Origin: Hyphomicrobiales bacterium
Lineage (GTDB): Bacteria; Pseudomonadota; Alphaproteobacteria; Rhizobiales; Rhizobiaceae
Reading direction: 5' to 3'
DNA: 54,184 nt
Assembly (NCBI GenBank): GCA_900469445.1
Contig: UBXM01000012.1
Coordinates: 1 to 54,184 of the forward strand
Shown: in pieces, positions 16,320-24,861 of the stretch
How positions within the stretch are numbered: the stretch's first letter is position 1
Layout of the letters: the number at the start of each line of letters is the position of its first letter
The notes under the pieces: model-generated
The model's input: only the letters and a program-made list of their open reading frames with translations
What the model was told of the DNA's origin: nothing
The model's database searches: none
Translations under genes and position numbers: made by a program

Positions 16320-18977
16320 ATGCCCGTCAAGACAAAAACCACCTGTCCCTATTGCGGCGTCGGCTGCGGCGTCATCGCCACGGTAGCCGACACCGGCACG
16401 GTCACCGTCAAGGGCGACCCGGAGCATCCGGCCAATCTTGGCCGGCTCTGTTCAAAGGGGTCGGCGCTGGCCGAAACGATCGATCTCGACGGGCGCCTGC
16501 TTTATCCCGAAATCGGCGGAGAGCGGGCGGATTGGGACACCGCGCTGGATCTGGTGGCGGCAAAATTTTCGGCGGCGATTGCCGAGCATAGACCAGATTC
16601 CGTCGCCTTTTACGTCTCGGGGCAGTTGCTGACCGAGGATTATTATCTCGCCAACAAGCTGATGAAGGGGTTTATCGGCTCGGCCAATATCGACACCAAT
16701 TCGCGGCTCTGCATGGCCTCCTCTGTCGCCGGCCACCGCCGTGCCTTCGGGGCGGACACCGTGCCCGGCACCTATGAAGACCTCGAACTCGCTGACCTCG
16801 TTATCCTCACCGGCTCGAATCTGGCATGGTGCCACCCGGTTCTCTACCAACGGCTGGCGGCGGCAAAAACGGCAAGGCCGGAGATGAAAATCGTCGTCAT
16901 CGATCCGCGCCGGACGATGACCTGCGACATCGCGGATCTGCATCTTGCGATCCGGCCCGATGGCGATGTGGCGCTGTTTCTGGGCCTGCTGGCGTACCTT
17001 GCGAAAAGCCCGGTACTGAACCGCGATTACGTGACGGCCCATACTCAGGGTTTTGACGCAGCTCTCTCCACCGCTGCGACCCTCCCTCTGCCAGCGCTCA
17101 TGGAACGCACCGGCCTGACACCGGAGGAGTTGCAGCAGTTTTTCCACCTGTTCGAGACCACCGAAAAAACCGCCACCTGTTATAGTCAGGGCGTCAACCA
17201 GTCTTCTTCCGGCACCGACAAGGTGAACGCCATCATCAACTGCCATCTGGCGACCGGGCGGATCGGCCGGCCGGGCATGGGACCGTTTTCGCTGACCGGC
17301 CAGCCGAACGCCATGGGTGGCCGCGAAGTGGGCGGGCTCGCGAACATGCTGGCCGCCCATATGGCCATCGAAAACCCGGAGGATCGCGACCGGGTGCAGC
17401 GCTTCTGGGCTTCGCCGACGATGGCTGCAAAGCCCGGTTTGAAAGCGGTCGACATGTTCAAGGCTGTCGCAGACGGGCGCATCAAGGCCTTGTGGATCAT
17501 GGCGACCAATCCGGTCGTTTCCATGCCGGATGCCGATTTTGTCCGGGCGGCCATCGAAGCCTGTCCCTTCGTGGTCGTTTCGGACATCTTGCGCGATACC
17601 GACACGACCCGCCACGCGCACGTGCTGCTTCCCTCGCTTGGTTGGGGCGAAAAGGACGGCACCGTCACCAATTCCGAACGCCGGATTTCACGGCAACGCG
17701 GTTTTCTACCATCACCCGGCGAGGCAAAAGCCGATTGGTGGCAGATGGCCGAAATCGCCCGGCGCATGGGTTTTGACGGCTTTGCGCACACGACGCCAGC
17801 GCAGATTTTTGCCGAACACGCGGCGCTTTCGGCCTTCGAAAACAACGGCAGTCGCGACTTTGATATAGGTGCCCATGCCGGTATGGACGCAACGGGTTAT
17901 GGCGCACTCCGGCCATTCCAATGGCCGCAGCCGAACGGCAGAGTAAGGCAAGAAACCCGCTTTTTCGCCGATGGCGGCTTTTACCATGCCGATCGCAAGG
18001 CGCGTTTTGTTGCCGTGGAGGCGCCGGTCGAAACGAACCACACCGATGCCCAATACCCGCTAACGCTCAATACCGGCCGCATCCGCGACCACTGGCACAC
18101 GATGACACGCACAGGCAAAAGCGCCCGGCTTTCCGCCCATATCGCAGAACCCTTTGCCGAATTTCATCCGCGTGATGCGATGGAGATTGGCCTTCGCCCC
18201 GCCGATCTGGTCGAGCTCGAAAGCCCTCATGGCACGGTCATCACCCGCGTTCTGGTGAGTGAACGACAGGCGCGCGGCAACGTTTTTGTCCCCATGCACT
18301 GGAACGACCAGTTCGCCGCCAGGGCACGGATCGACACGCTGGTGCCATCGCTAACCGATCCGGTCTCCGGCCAGCCCGCCGCAAAAAATATCGCGATTGC
18401 CGCACGCCGTTTTCAGGCCAAAGTTTACGGCTTTGCAGTTTCCGCTGCAAAACCAGTCGCCTCATCGGCGGATTACTGGGCGATCGCCAGGGCGGAGGGT
18501 GGCTGGCGCACAGAACTGGCATGCCAGAAACCTGTCGAGGATTGGACGAGCTGGTGCCGCGCTCTTTTTGGCATTTCGTCCGATATCGAGCCGCTCGGTT
18601 ATGCCGACCGACAATCCGGCGAACAACGGCTGGCCTTTTTTCACGGCAGCACATTGCTGGCCGCCATTTTTCTCTCACGCCAGCCGGTCGCCGTTGCCCG
18701 CAACTGGGCAATCGGCCAGCTGAAAACTTCCCATTCAGACCTGCGCAAACGCTTTGCCATCATCGCTGGCCGACCCGGTGCCGATCAGCCGGATCCGGGC
18801 GCCACGGTCTGCTCTTGCTATTCGATCGGCGTCAATCGCATCGTCTCAGCCATTCGCGGCGGATGCCACAGCGTCGAGGCGGTCGGGCAGGAAACCAATG
18901 CCGGAACCAATTGCGGCTCCTGCCGTGCTGAAATCAGGGGGATCATCGATGGATGTCTTGCAGCAGCAGCGGAATAA
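16320..18977 (+). CDS. nasA: NasA, assimilatory nitrate reductase catalytic subunit
   Basis: An 885-residue molybdopterin-guanine-dinucleotide enzyme reducing nitrate to nitrite in the cytoplasm. It has an N-terminal [4Fe-4S] motif (C9, C12, C16, C44), molybdopterin oxidoreductase domains, the Mo-ligand Cys in SRLCMASSV, and a dinucleotide-binding C-terminal barrel (NTGRIRDHWHTMTRTGK). A BFD-like [2Fe-2S] tail follows (CSCYSIGVNRI and CGSCRAEI, about residues 820-875). There is no Tat signal, as expected for an assimilatory enzyme. The electron donor is not obvious locally; the tail suggests docking of a ferredoxin or flavoprotein. It starts 6 nt after nirD and overlaps cysG by 29 bp. Confidence 0.95.
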   Translation: MPVKTKTTCPYCGVGCGVIATVADTGTVTVKGDPEHPANLGRLCSKGSALAETIDLDGRLLYPEIGGERADWDTALDLVAAKFSAAIAEHRPDSVAFYVSGQLLTEDYYLANKLMKGFIGSANIDTNSRLCMASSVAGHRRAFGADTVPGTYEDLELADLVILTGSNLAWCHPVLYQRLAAAKTARPEMKIVVIDPRRTMTCDIADLHLAIRPDGDVALFLGLLAYLAKSPVLNRDYVTAHTQGFDAALSTAATLPLPALMERTGLTPEELQQFFHLFETTEKTATCYSQGVNQSSSGTDKVNAIINCHLATGRIGRPGMGPFSLTGQPNAMGGREVGGLANMLAAHMAIENPEDRDRVQRFWASPTMAAKPGLKAVDMFKAVADGRIKALWIMATNPVVSMPDADFVRAAIEACPFVVVSDILRDTDTTRHAHVLLPSLGWGEKDGTVTNSERRISRQRGFLPSPGEAKADWWQMAEIARRMGFDGFAHTTPAQIFAEHAALSAFENNGSRDFDIGAHAGMDATGYGALRPFQWPQPNGRVRQETRFFADGGFYHADRKARFVAVEAPVETNHTDAQYPLTLNTGRIRDHWHTMTRTGKSARLSAHIAEPFAEFHPRDAMEIGLRPADLVELESPHGTVITRVLVSERQARGNVFVPMHWNDQFAARARIDTLVPSLTDPVSGQPAAKNIAIAARRFQAKVYGFAVSAAKPVASSADYWAIARAEGGWRTELACQKPVEDWTSWCRALFGISSDIEPLGYADRQSGEQRLAFFHGSTLLAAIFLSRQPVAVARNWAIGQLKTSHSDLRKRFAIIAGRPGADQPDPGATVCSCYSIGVNRIVSAIRGGCHSVEAVGQETNAGTNCGSCRAEIRGIIDGCLAAAAE

Positions 18978-20415
18978 AACGCCAATTCGGATGGCACCAC
19001 TCGCCAAACTTCCAGTTTTCTGGGCGTTGGAAGGACGACAGGTCATCGTTGCCGGCGGATCGGATGCCGCCGCCTGGAAGGCGGAGCTGCTTGCCGCCTG
19101 TGGTGCGCAGGTGCATGTCCATGCGCCGGATTTGACCGAGACATTCGCGAGGCTGATCGCGCGCAAATCTGACCATCCCAAGGGCAGCTTCATCCATCAC
19201 GAAAAGCCGTGGACGGAAGCCTGTTTTACCGGCGCAGTGCTCGCCATCGGCGATTGCGAGACCGAGGCCGAGGCTGCGTCCTTTTACGACTGTGCCAGAC
19301 GTGCGGGCGTTCCAGTCAACGTCATCGACAAGCCGGCCTTCTGCCAATTCCAATTCGGCTCAATCGTCAATCGCTCGCCTGTCGTCGTCTCGATTTCGAC
19401 CGATGGCGCCGCACCCATCCTAGCGCAGGCCATTCGCCGACGGATCGAAACCCTGCTTCCCGCGTCGCTGAAGGGTTGGGCCGAGATTGCGCAACGGTTG
19501 AGGGAGCGGATCAACGAGCGGCTTGAGCCCGGTCCGCAGCGTCGCGTTTTCTGGGAACGTTTCGTCGATCGTGTCTTTAGGAGCGAGCCAGCGCCGCAAG
19601 CGGAAAGCGGATTGATCAGAGATGCCGAGCGGCTGGCGGTAGACCTGCCACCGGGCAAAGGGCATGTGACCTTGGTCGGAGCCGGTCCGGGCGATGCCGA
19701 ACTCCTGACGCTGAAGGCGGTACGGGCGCTACAGGCTGCAGATATCATTCTATTTGATGATCTGGTTTCCGACGAAGTGCTCGAGCTTTCACGCCGCGAG
19801 GCGAAGCGTTTGCTCGTTGGCAAGCGCGGCGGCCGGGAAAGCTGCCGCCAGGAGGACATAAATGAGATGATGCTGACACTCGCGAATGCCGGCAAGCGGG
19901 TGGTTCGCCTCAAGTCCGGCGACCCGATGATCTTTGGACGTGCCGGAGAGGAAATCGCCTGCCTGCAAAATGCCGGTATCTCGGTCGATGTCGTACCAGG
20001 CATCACTGCCGCCAGCGCCATGGCCTCGCAACTCGGCGTATCGCTGACGCACCGCGATCATGCGCAGTCGGTTCGCTTCGTCACCGGACATTCCCGCAAG
20101 GGCACATTGCCCGATAACCTAGATTGGGCGGGCTTGGCCGACCCACATACCACGACAGTCTACTACATGGCAGGGCGCACGGCCGGCGCACTTTCGGGAA
20201 AGCTGATCGCTGCTGGGCTATCCCCGGACACGCCGGCTACAATCGTGCAGTCCCTGACGCGACACGACGAAAGGAGATGGTCCGGTAGCTTGAGCACATT
20301 GGGCAAAGCAATGTCTGAAGTCGGGTTCGATCAGCCTGTTCTTGTGGGGGTCGGCGGCGTATTTCATGGCCAAATTATTTCTGCCGATTTCCATACCACT
20401 GGGTCATACTCTTGA
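18949..20415 (+). CDS. cysG: CysG, siroheme synthase fusion protein
   Basis: A 488-residue fusion. The N-terminal half is a precorrin-2 dehydrogenase/sirohydrochlorin ferrochelatase (CysG-N), with Rossmann-like VIVAGGSDAAAWKAELL. The C-terminal half is uroporphyrinogen-III C-methyltransferase, with VTLVGAGPGDAELLTLKA, RLKSGDPMIFGRAGEE and VPGITAASA. Together these make siroheme from uroporphyrinogen III for NirB. The N-terminal motif deviates from GGG to AGGSD, so dehydrogenase efficiency should be tested. ATG at 18949 is preferred because AGGGGG lies 7 nt upstream, giving a 29-bp overlap with nasA. ATG at 18991 is the alternative. It appears to be the last nitrate-operon gene. Confidence 0.92.
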   Translation: MDVLQQQRNKTPIRMAPLAKLPVFWALEGRQVIVAGGSDAAAWKAELLAACGAQVHVHAPDLTETFARLIARKSDHPKGSFIHHEKPWTEACFTGAVLAIGDCETEAEAASFYDCARRAGVPVNVIDKPAFCQFQFGSIVNRSPVVVSISTDGAAPILAQAIRRRIETLLPASLKGWAEIAQRLRERINERLEPGPQRRVFWERFVDRVFRSEPAPQAESGLIRDAERLAVDLPPGKGHVTLVGAGPGDAELLTLKAVRALQAADIILFDDLVSDEVLELSRREAKRLLVGKRGGRESCRQEDINEMMLTLANAGKRVVRLKSGDPMIFGRAGEEIACLQNAGISVDVVPGITAASAMASQLGVSLTHRDHAQSVRFVTGHSRKGTLPDNLDWAGLADPHTTTVYYMAGRTAGALSGKLIAAGLSPDTPATIVQSLTRHDERRWSGSLSTLGKAMSEVGFDQPVLVGVGGVFHGQIISADFHTTGSYS

Positions 20416-20631
20416 GCGGATATGAACCGTCAACCATGCCGTTTCGGCCCATTCCGAGTTCACTTTGCCATGGCCATTCACTGTACCTGCGCAGGAGAAG
20501 AAGAGAGTGTCTTGCTTGCAACAGACGGCCTTTCAGTTGAAAGCCGATCCGTCGACGGCCTTCGTAAGGTTGACGTAGTTCGTTTACCGCAAGCACGGCC
20601 TGTCCTCACAACAGGAGCGCTTTACGCGACC

Positions 20632-21441
20632 TCAGTCAAGCACTGTAACAACGCCGTGACGTCCGATGGGCAGCATCATCGGACGTCCTGAAATCGGATC
20701 GGCGATGACGCGGCTTTCGAGCCCGAAGACCTGACGGACGGTCTCTTCCGTCAGCACCGCCTCGGGCGGGCCGGCAACATGGATGCGGCCGCCGCTGACG
20801 GCGACCAGATGATCCGCATAGCGGGCCGCCAGATTGAGATCGTGCAACACCATGACGACCGTCGTCTCGCGCGCATGATTAAGGTCGGTCAAAAGATCCA
20901 GCACCTCGATCTGGTGATTAATGTCCAGAAAGGTGGTCGGCTCGTCGAGCAGCAGGATCTCGGTCTCCTGCGCCAGCGCCATGGCGATCCAGACCCGCTG
21001 ACGCTGACCGCCGGAAAGCTCGTCCACCGGCCGGTCTGCAAGGTCTGCCGTGCGCGTTGCATCGAGTGCCGCCTGCACCGCTTCGTCGTCCCTCTTGGTC
21101 CAGCGCGAGAAAAGCCCCTGATGCGGGTGGCGTCCGCGGCTGACGAGATCGGCAACCGTGATGCCTTCCGGCGCAATCGGTGACTGCGGAAGGAGGCCGA
21201 GGGTCTGAGCAAGCTCGCGTGGCGGCGTGTTGTGCACGGATTTTCCGTTCAGCAGTACCTGGCCATGGCGCGGGGTCAGAAGACGCGACATAGCGCGCAG
21301 CAGCGTCGACTTTCCGCAGGCATTGGCGCCGACGATGACCGTGATCTTGCCCGGCGGAACGGCAAGGTCGAGATCGGTCAGGATGTCGCTTTCGCCATAG
21401 CCGGCGGTAAGCTGCGTTACGGTAAGCGCGTGAGCGGTCAT
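20632..21441 (-). CDS. Iron-siderophore ABC transporter ATP-binding protein (FepC/FecE-like)
   Basis: A 269-residue ABC ATPase of the iron-chelate family. Walker A is GANACGKST (the usual GPNGCGKST slightly altered), the signature LSGGQRQRVWIAMALAQ, and Walker B LLLDEPTTFLD, whose TTFLD is characteristic of siderophore and vitamin B12 ATPases. It overlaps the upstream permease gene by 4 bp and is last in a four-gene minus-strand operon. It powers import of a ferric siderophore from periplasm to cytoplasm. Its 3' end converges on cysG across a 216-bp gap holding a bulged hairpin (20526-20546). Confidence 0.92.
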   Translation of the reverse strand: MTAHALTVTQLTAGYGESDILTDLDLAVPPGKITVIVGANACGKSTLLRAMSRLLTPRHGQVLLNGKSVHNTPPRELAQTLGLLPQSPIAPEGITVADLVSRGRHPHQGLFSRWTKRDDEAVQAALDATRTADLADRPVDELSGGQRQRVWIAMALAQETEILLLDEPTTFLDINHQIEVLDLLTDLNHARETTVVMVLHDLNLAARYADHLVAVSGGRIHVAGPPEAVLTEETVRQVFGLESRVIADPISGRPMMLPIGRHGVVTVLD

Positions 21442-22484
21442 AGCGAGCCTCCGGCCCGGTTTACGCGAATGATGAGATAGATCAGGTATGGCGCCCCGAG
21501 AGCGCCTGTCACCACACCAGCGGGATAGCGGCTGGCAAGCAGGAACTGCCCCACATAGTCGCCTGCAAGCACGAGAAGCGCGCCGATCAGGGCTGCCGGC
21601 GGGAGCAGCGAGCCGCTGTCGCCGACTATGCGCGCGGCAATCGGTCCTGAAAGAAAGGCGACGAAAGCGATCGGTCCGGTCACGGCGGTAGCGCAGGCGA
21701 TCATGCCGACGGTGGCGACAATGACGATCACCCGCGTCGCCGCGACCCTGACGCCGAGCGCCGCCGCCATGTCATCACCTAGCCTCAATGCCTCGATGTC
21801 ACGTGCACGGCTGAGAAGCAGACCACCGAAGATGCCGAGCGACAGGATGAGCGTGATCGACTGGTCGAGCTGCGCGCCATTGACGCTGCCGGTCAGCCAG
21901 CGCATCGCCTCCTGCAGACTCCAGGCCGGCGCCTGTGACAGGATATAGGCGATGACGCTTTCCAGCATGGCCGAAACGCCGATACCGACGAGGATGAGCC
22001 GCGTGCCGACAACACCGTTACGGAAGGAGAGGCCATAGACCGACAGCGCCACGCCGAGACCCGCCGTGACGGCGATGACCGAGACGACCGGCCCCTTGAG
22101 CGACAGGGCGATGATGGCAAAGACGGCCGCCGCACTGGCGCCTGAACTGATGCCGATGATATCGGGGCTGGCGAGCGGATTGCGCAGCATGATCTGGAAG
22201 GCGACACCGCCAAGACCGAAGCTCAGGCCGGCAAGCATCGCGAGCACCGCACGCGGCAACCGCAGTTGCCCGACGGTGAAGCTGGCGCCCTGCACCACCT
22301 CGCCCATCAGCACGCGAATGACATCGCCCGGCGGCGTAAACGACTGGCCGAGCGACAGGGTGAGCGCGAAGGCGGCGGCAACGAGAAACACCAGCAGGCC
22401 GATGACGAGACGGTAGCGGCGCTGCCGGCGCGTGCGATTGGCGATGATAACGGCAAGCGTACGGGAAGGATTGGCGGTCGTCAT
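21438..22484 (-). CDS. Iron-siderophore ABC transporter permease (FepG/FecD-like)
   Basis: A 348-residue FecCD-family permease. Features typical of the family are the basic N-terminus, about ten hydrophobic helices, LRLPRAVLAMLAGLSFGLGGVAFQ, NPLASPDIIG and the C-terminal GALGAPYLIYLIIR. The start is ATG at 22484, 2 nt after the stop of the preceding permease; the open frame extends upstream antisense to that gene but is not coding. It forms a heterodimeric channel with the neighbouring permease. Confidence 0.92.
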   Translation of the reverse strand: MTTANPSRTLAVIIANRTRRQRRYRLVIGLLVFLVAAAFALTLSLGQSFTPPGDVIRVLMGEVVQGASFTVGQLRLPRAVLAMLAGLSFGLGGVAFQIMLRNPLASPDIIGISSGASAAAVFAIIALSLKGPVVSVIAVTAGLGVALSVYGLSFRNGVVGTRLILVGIGVSAMLESVIAYILSQAPAWSLQEAMRWLTGSVNGAQLDQSITLILSLGIFGGLLLSRARDIEALRLGDDMAAALGVRVAATRVIVIVATVGMIACATAVTGPIAFVAFLSGPIAARIVGDSGSLLPPAALIGALLVLAGDYVGQFLLASRYPAGVVTGALGAPYLIYLIIRVNRAGGSL

Positions 22485-22486
22485 GG

Positions 22487-23530
22487 TCACAATTCGCGCA
22501 CCTTCTGCCGCCGAACGATCCAGATGAAGAAGGGGGCACCGATCATCGCCGTGATGATGCCGACGTCGAGTTCCGCCGGCCTTGCAATGATGCGGCCGAC
22601 GACATCGGCCCCGACCAGCAGGCAGGCGCCGGCGATCGCCGAAAACGGCAGGAGCCAGCGATGATCGACGCCGACCAGCAGGCGGCAGACATGCGGCACG
22701 ACGAGCCCGAGAAAACCGATCGGCCCGCAGACGGCGGTCATCGCGCCGCAAAGCAGGATCGCCCCGAGCGCCGCGGTGGCGCGGGCGACCGCCACACGCT
22801 CTCCCAATCCACTCGCCAGCTCATCCCCAAGCGCCAGCGAATTTAGCTTGCGTGCCGAGAGTAGACTGATCGCAAAGCCAACGGCGAGAAACGGCAGGAC
22901 CGGCCAGATGCGCTCGAACGTTGCGCCGCCCACACCGCCGATCTGCCAGGAACGGATGCCGCCGGCGATATCGTTGCGCGGCAGCACGATGGCGAGGACC
23001 AGCGAAGAGAAGGCGACGGAGGTAGCGGCGCCCGCAAGCGCCAGCTTGAGCGGTGTCGCTCCGCCGCGCCCCATCGAGCCAATGGTGTAGACGAAGATGG
23101 CTGCGGCCCCGGCCCCGGCAATCGCCGTCCAGATATAGGCCAAGGCTGAACCAATATCGAACCAGGCGACACCCACGACGACGGCAAGCGACGCGCCCAT
23201 ATTGACACCGAGTATGCCGGGATCGGCGAGCGGATTGCGCGTCACGCCCTGCATGATGGCGCCAGAAAGCCCGAGCGCCGCACCTGCCAGGAGGGCGAGA
23301 ACCGTGCGCGGAATACGCAGTGCCACCGCCGCCTGACCGACCGTATCAACATGTCCCTTGAGCGCGCTCAGCGCATCCGCAAGGGTAACGTCACGCGTGC
23401 CGATCGTCACCGAGGCCATGGAGAGGAGGCAGAGCAGCAGGACCAGGCCTGCGAGCCACAGGCTGCGGCTTCCACGGGATCTGCCGGCGATGACCATCCT
23501 GTCAGGCGATGTCGTTTTGCCGGTCGTCAT
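22487..23530 (-). CDS. Iron-siderophore ABC transporter permease (FepD/FecC-like)
   Basis: A 347-residue FecCD-family permease with LRIPRTVLALLAGAALGLSGAIMQ, NPLADPGILG and IGAPFFIWIVRR. The ATG at 23530 overlaps the stop of the binding-protein gene (ATGA), so translation is coupled. The binding protein, permease, permease, ATPase order is the standard siderophore importer layout. Which chelate is transported cannot be read from the permeases. Confidence 0.92.
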   Translation of the reverse strand: MTTGKTTSPDRMVIAGRSRGSRSLWLAGLVLLLCLLSMASVTIGTRDVTLADALSALKGHVDTVGQAAVALRIPRTVLALLAGAALGLSGAIMQGVTRNPLADPGILGVNMGASLAVVVGVAWFDIGSALAYIWTAIAGAGAAAIFVYTIGSMGRGGATPLKLALAGAATSVAFSSLVLAIVLPRNDIAGGIRSWQIGGVGGATFERIWPVLPFLAVGFAISLLSARKLNSLALGDELASGLGERVAVARATAALGAILLCGAMTAVCGPIGFLGLVVPHVCRLLVGVDHRWLLPFSAIAGACLLVGADVVGRIIARPAELDVGIITAMIGAPFFIWIVRRQKVREL

Positions 23531-24537
23531 GGGACTGTGTCGGGAGCTTTCCTGACGGCATCTGCCAGCAGTGCCACATAATCCTTCAGTACCCATGAGA
23601 TGGAAAGCGGCGTCGGATTGGCGGCCGTGCCGACCGGATCGCGGCCGAGCGTGATCAGTGCCTTTTCCTTGACCGCCGGCATCTTCGCCATCAACGGATT
23701 TGCCTCCAGCGCGTCGAGCAGCTTTTTGTCGCCATAGGTGACGATAATGTCGACATCGTCGAAGTCGTCGATCCGCTCGGCGCTGACGGAACCGGAAAAC
23801 TTGCCCGGCACCGAGGCCTGGACGACGCTTTTCGGCGAAGAAAGCCCCAGATCGGCAAAGAATTTAACCCGCGTATCGTTGGTCGTGTAAAAATTGACGA
23901 CGCTGAGATCCGACGCGTTAAGATGGGTGATGAACATCGCGGACTTGCCCTTGAGTTCCGGATGACCGGCAATCGTGCCCGCAATCTCGCCTTCGATGCT
24001 CGAGATCAGCGCCTCACCTTCGGCGGCCATTCCGAGCCCCTGGGAATTGAAACGGATCATCGTACGCCAGTCTGTCGACCAGGGCGCATCGGGATAGGCA
24101 ACCACCGGCGCGATCTGGCTGAGCGTGTCGTAATCAGCCTGGCTGAGGCCCGAATAGGCCGCGAGGATGACGTCCGGCGCGGTCGCGGCAACCGCCTCGA
24201 AATCGATACCGTCGCCTTCATCGAAGAGAACCGGCTTTTCCGCGCCGAGTTTCTCCAGCTTTTCGGTCACCCAGGGCAGGATCCTGTCATCGTCGTCATC
24301 ACCGAAATTGGCGGCCGCCATACCGACCGGAACGATGCCGAGCGCAAGCGGGACTTCGTGATTTGCCCAGGCGACAGTCGCCACGCGCTGCGGCTTCTTC
24401 TCGATCACGGTCGTGCCTAGGGCATGCTTGATGGTGATCGGATAGGTCTGGCCGTCGGCAGCATGGCCAGCACCCGCTACAAGCATCACGATGCAGCAGG
24501 CCGCCATTCGCACGGCAGAGGCGATGTGTGGCAGCAT
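23527..24537 (-). CDS. Periplasmic iron-siderophore-binding protein (FepB/FhuD-like)
   Basis: A 336-residue class III binding protein. The signal peptide spans about residues 1-27, ending AGAGHAAD. The core (PF01497) has the typical RVATVAWANHEVPLALGIVPVGM start, the APDVILAAYSGLSQADYDTL segment and the conserved PDAPWSTDW region. ATG at 24537 is chosen because GGAGA lies 6 nt upstream, whereas it abuts the ATG at 24543. No lipobox Cys is evident. Overlap with the next permease shows operon structure. The divergent TonB receptor gene starts 324 bp away. Confidence 0.9.
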   Translation of the reverse strand: MLPHIASAVRMAACCIVMLVAGAGHAADGQTYPITIKHALGTTVIEKKPQRVATVAWANHEVPLALGIVPVGMAAANFGDDDDDRILPWVTEKLEKLGAEKPVLFDEGDGIDFEAVAATAPDVILAAYSGLSQADYDTLSQIAPVVAYPDAPWSTDWRTMIRFNSQGLGMAAEGEALISSIEGEIAGTIAGHPELKGKSAMFITHLNASDLSVVNFYTTNDTRVKFFADLGLSSPKSVVQASVPGKFSGSVSAERIDDFDDVDIIVTYGDKKLLDALEANPLMAKMPAVKEKALITLGRDPVGTAANPTPLSISWVLKDYVALLADAVRKAPDTVP

Positions 24538-24861
24538 GCGCATTCTCCATGGTCGGCAATAAGTGGACTTTCAGTTTCAGGTTCAAGAGACGCCGTCAAC
24601 GACGATGCGGCCGGCCGGTCACCCAAAACGTTGAATTTCCGTTGAATTGTACAAAACCGCCAAAAGCTACAATACTGGATTGCCTTGCTCAAGTTATGAG
24701 CCGCACGGGGACTTCATATCGGACGCTTCTTCTGTGGCAACCGGGGGCAAGCACGCTCATCGCAAAACTTCAGGGGCAGGCCATGCCGTCCTCGCCAGAC
24801 ATCGGTCGCGGCGCCCACTTTCCGTGGGCTGCGAATGCGGGATCAACGTTGGAAGATGAAT
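24538..24861. promoter_or_regulatory. Divergent promoter region of the siderophore genes with a direct repeat
   Basis: This 324-bp region must drive the ABC operon leftward and the receptor rightward. A 9-bp direct repeat CGTTGAATT is found at 24629-24637 and again at 24640-24648, an 11-bp period matching one helical turn. AraC-type activators contact direct repeats with this phasing, and an AraC-family gene ends the cluster. No convincing Fur, Irr or RirA consensus was found by eye. Short open frames here have no coding support. Confidence 0.45.

Noticed and set aside
20422..20691. Short open frame between cysG and the siderophore ATPase gene
   Set aside because: Overlaps the 3' end of the ATPase gene on the other strand and has no coding features.
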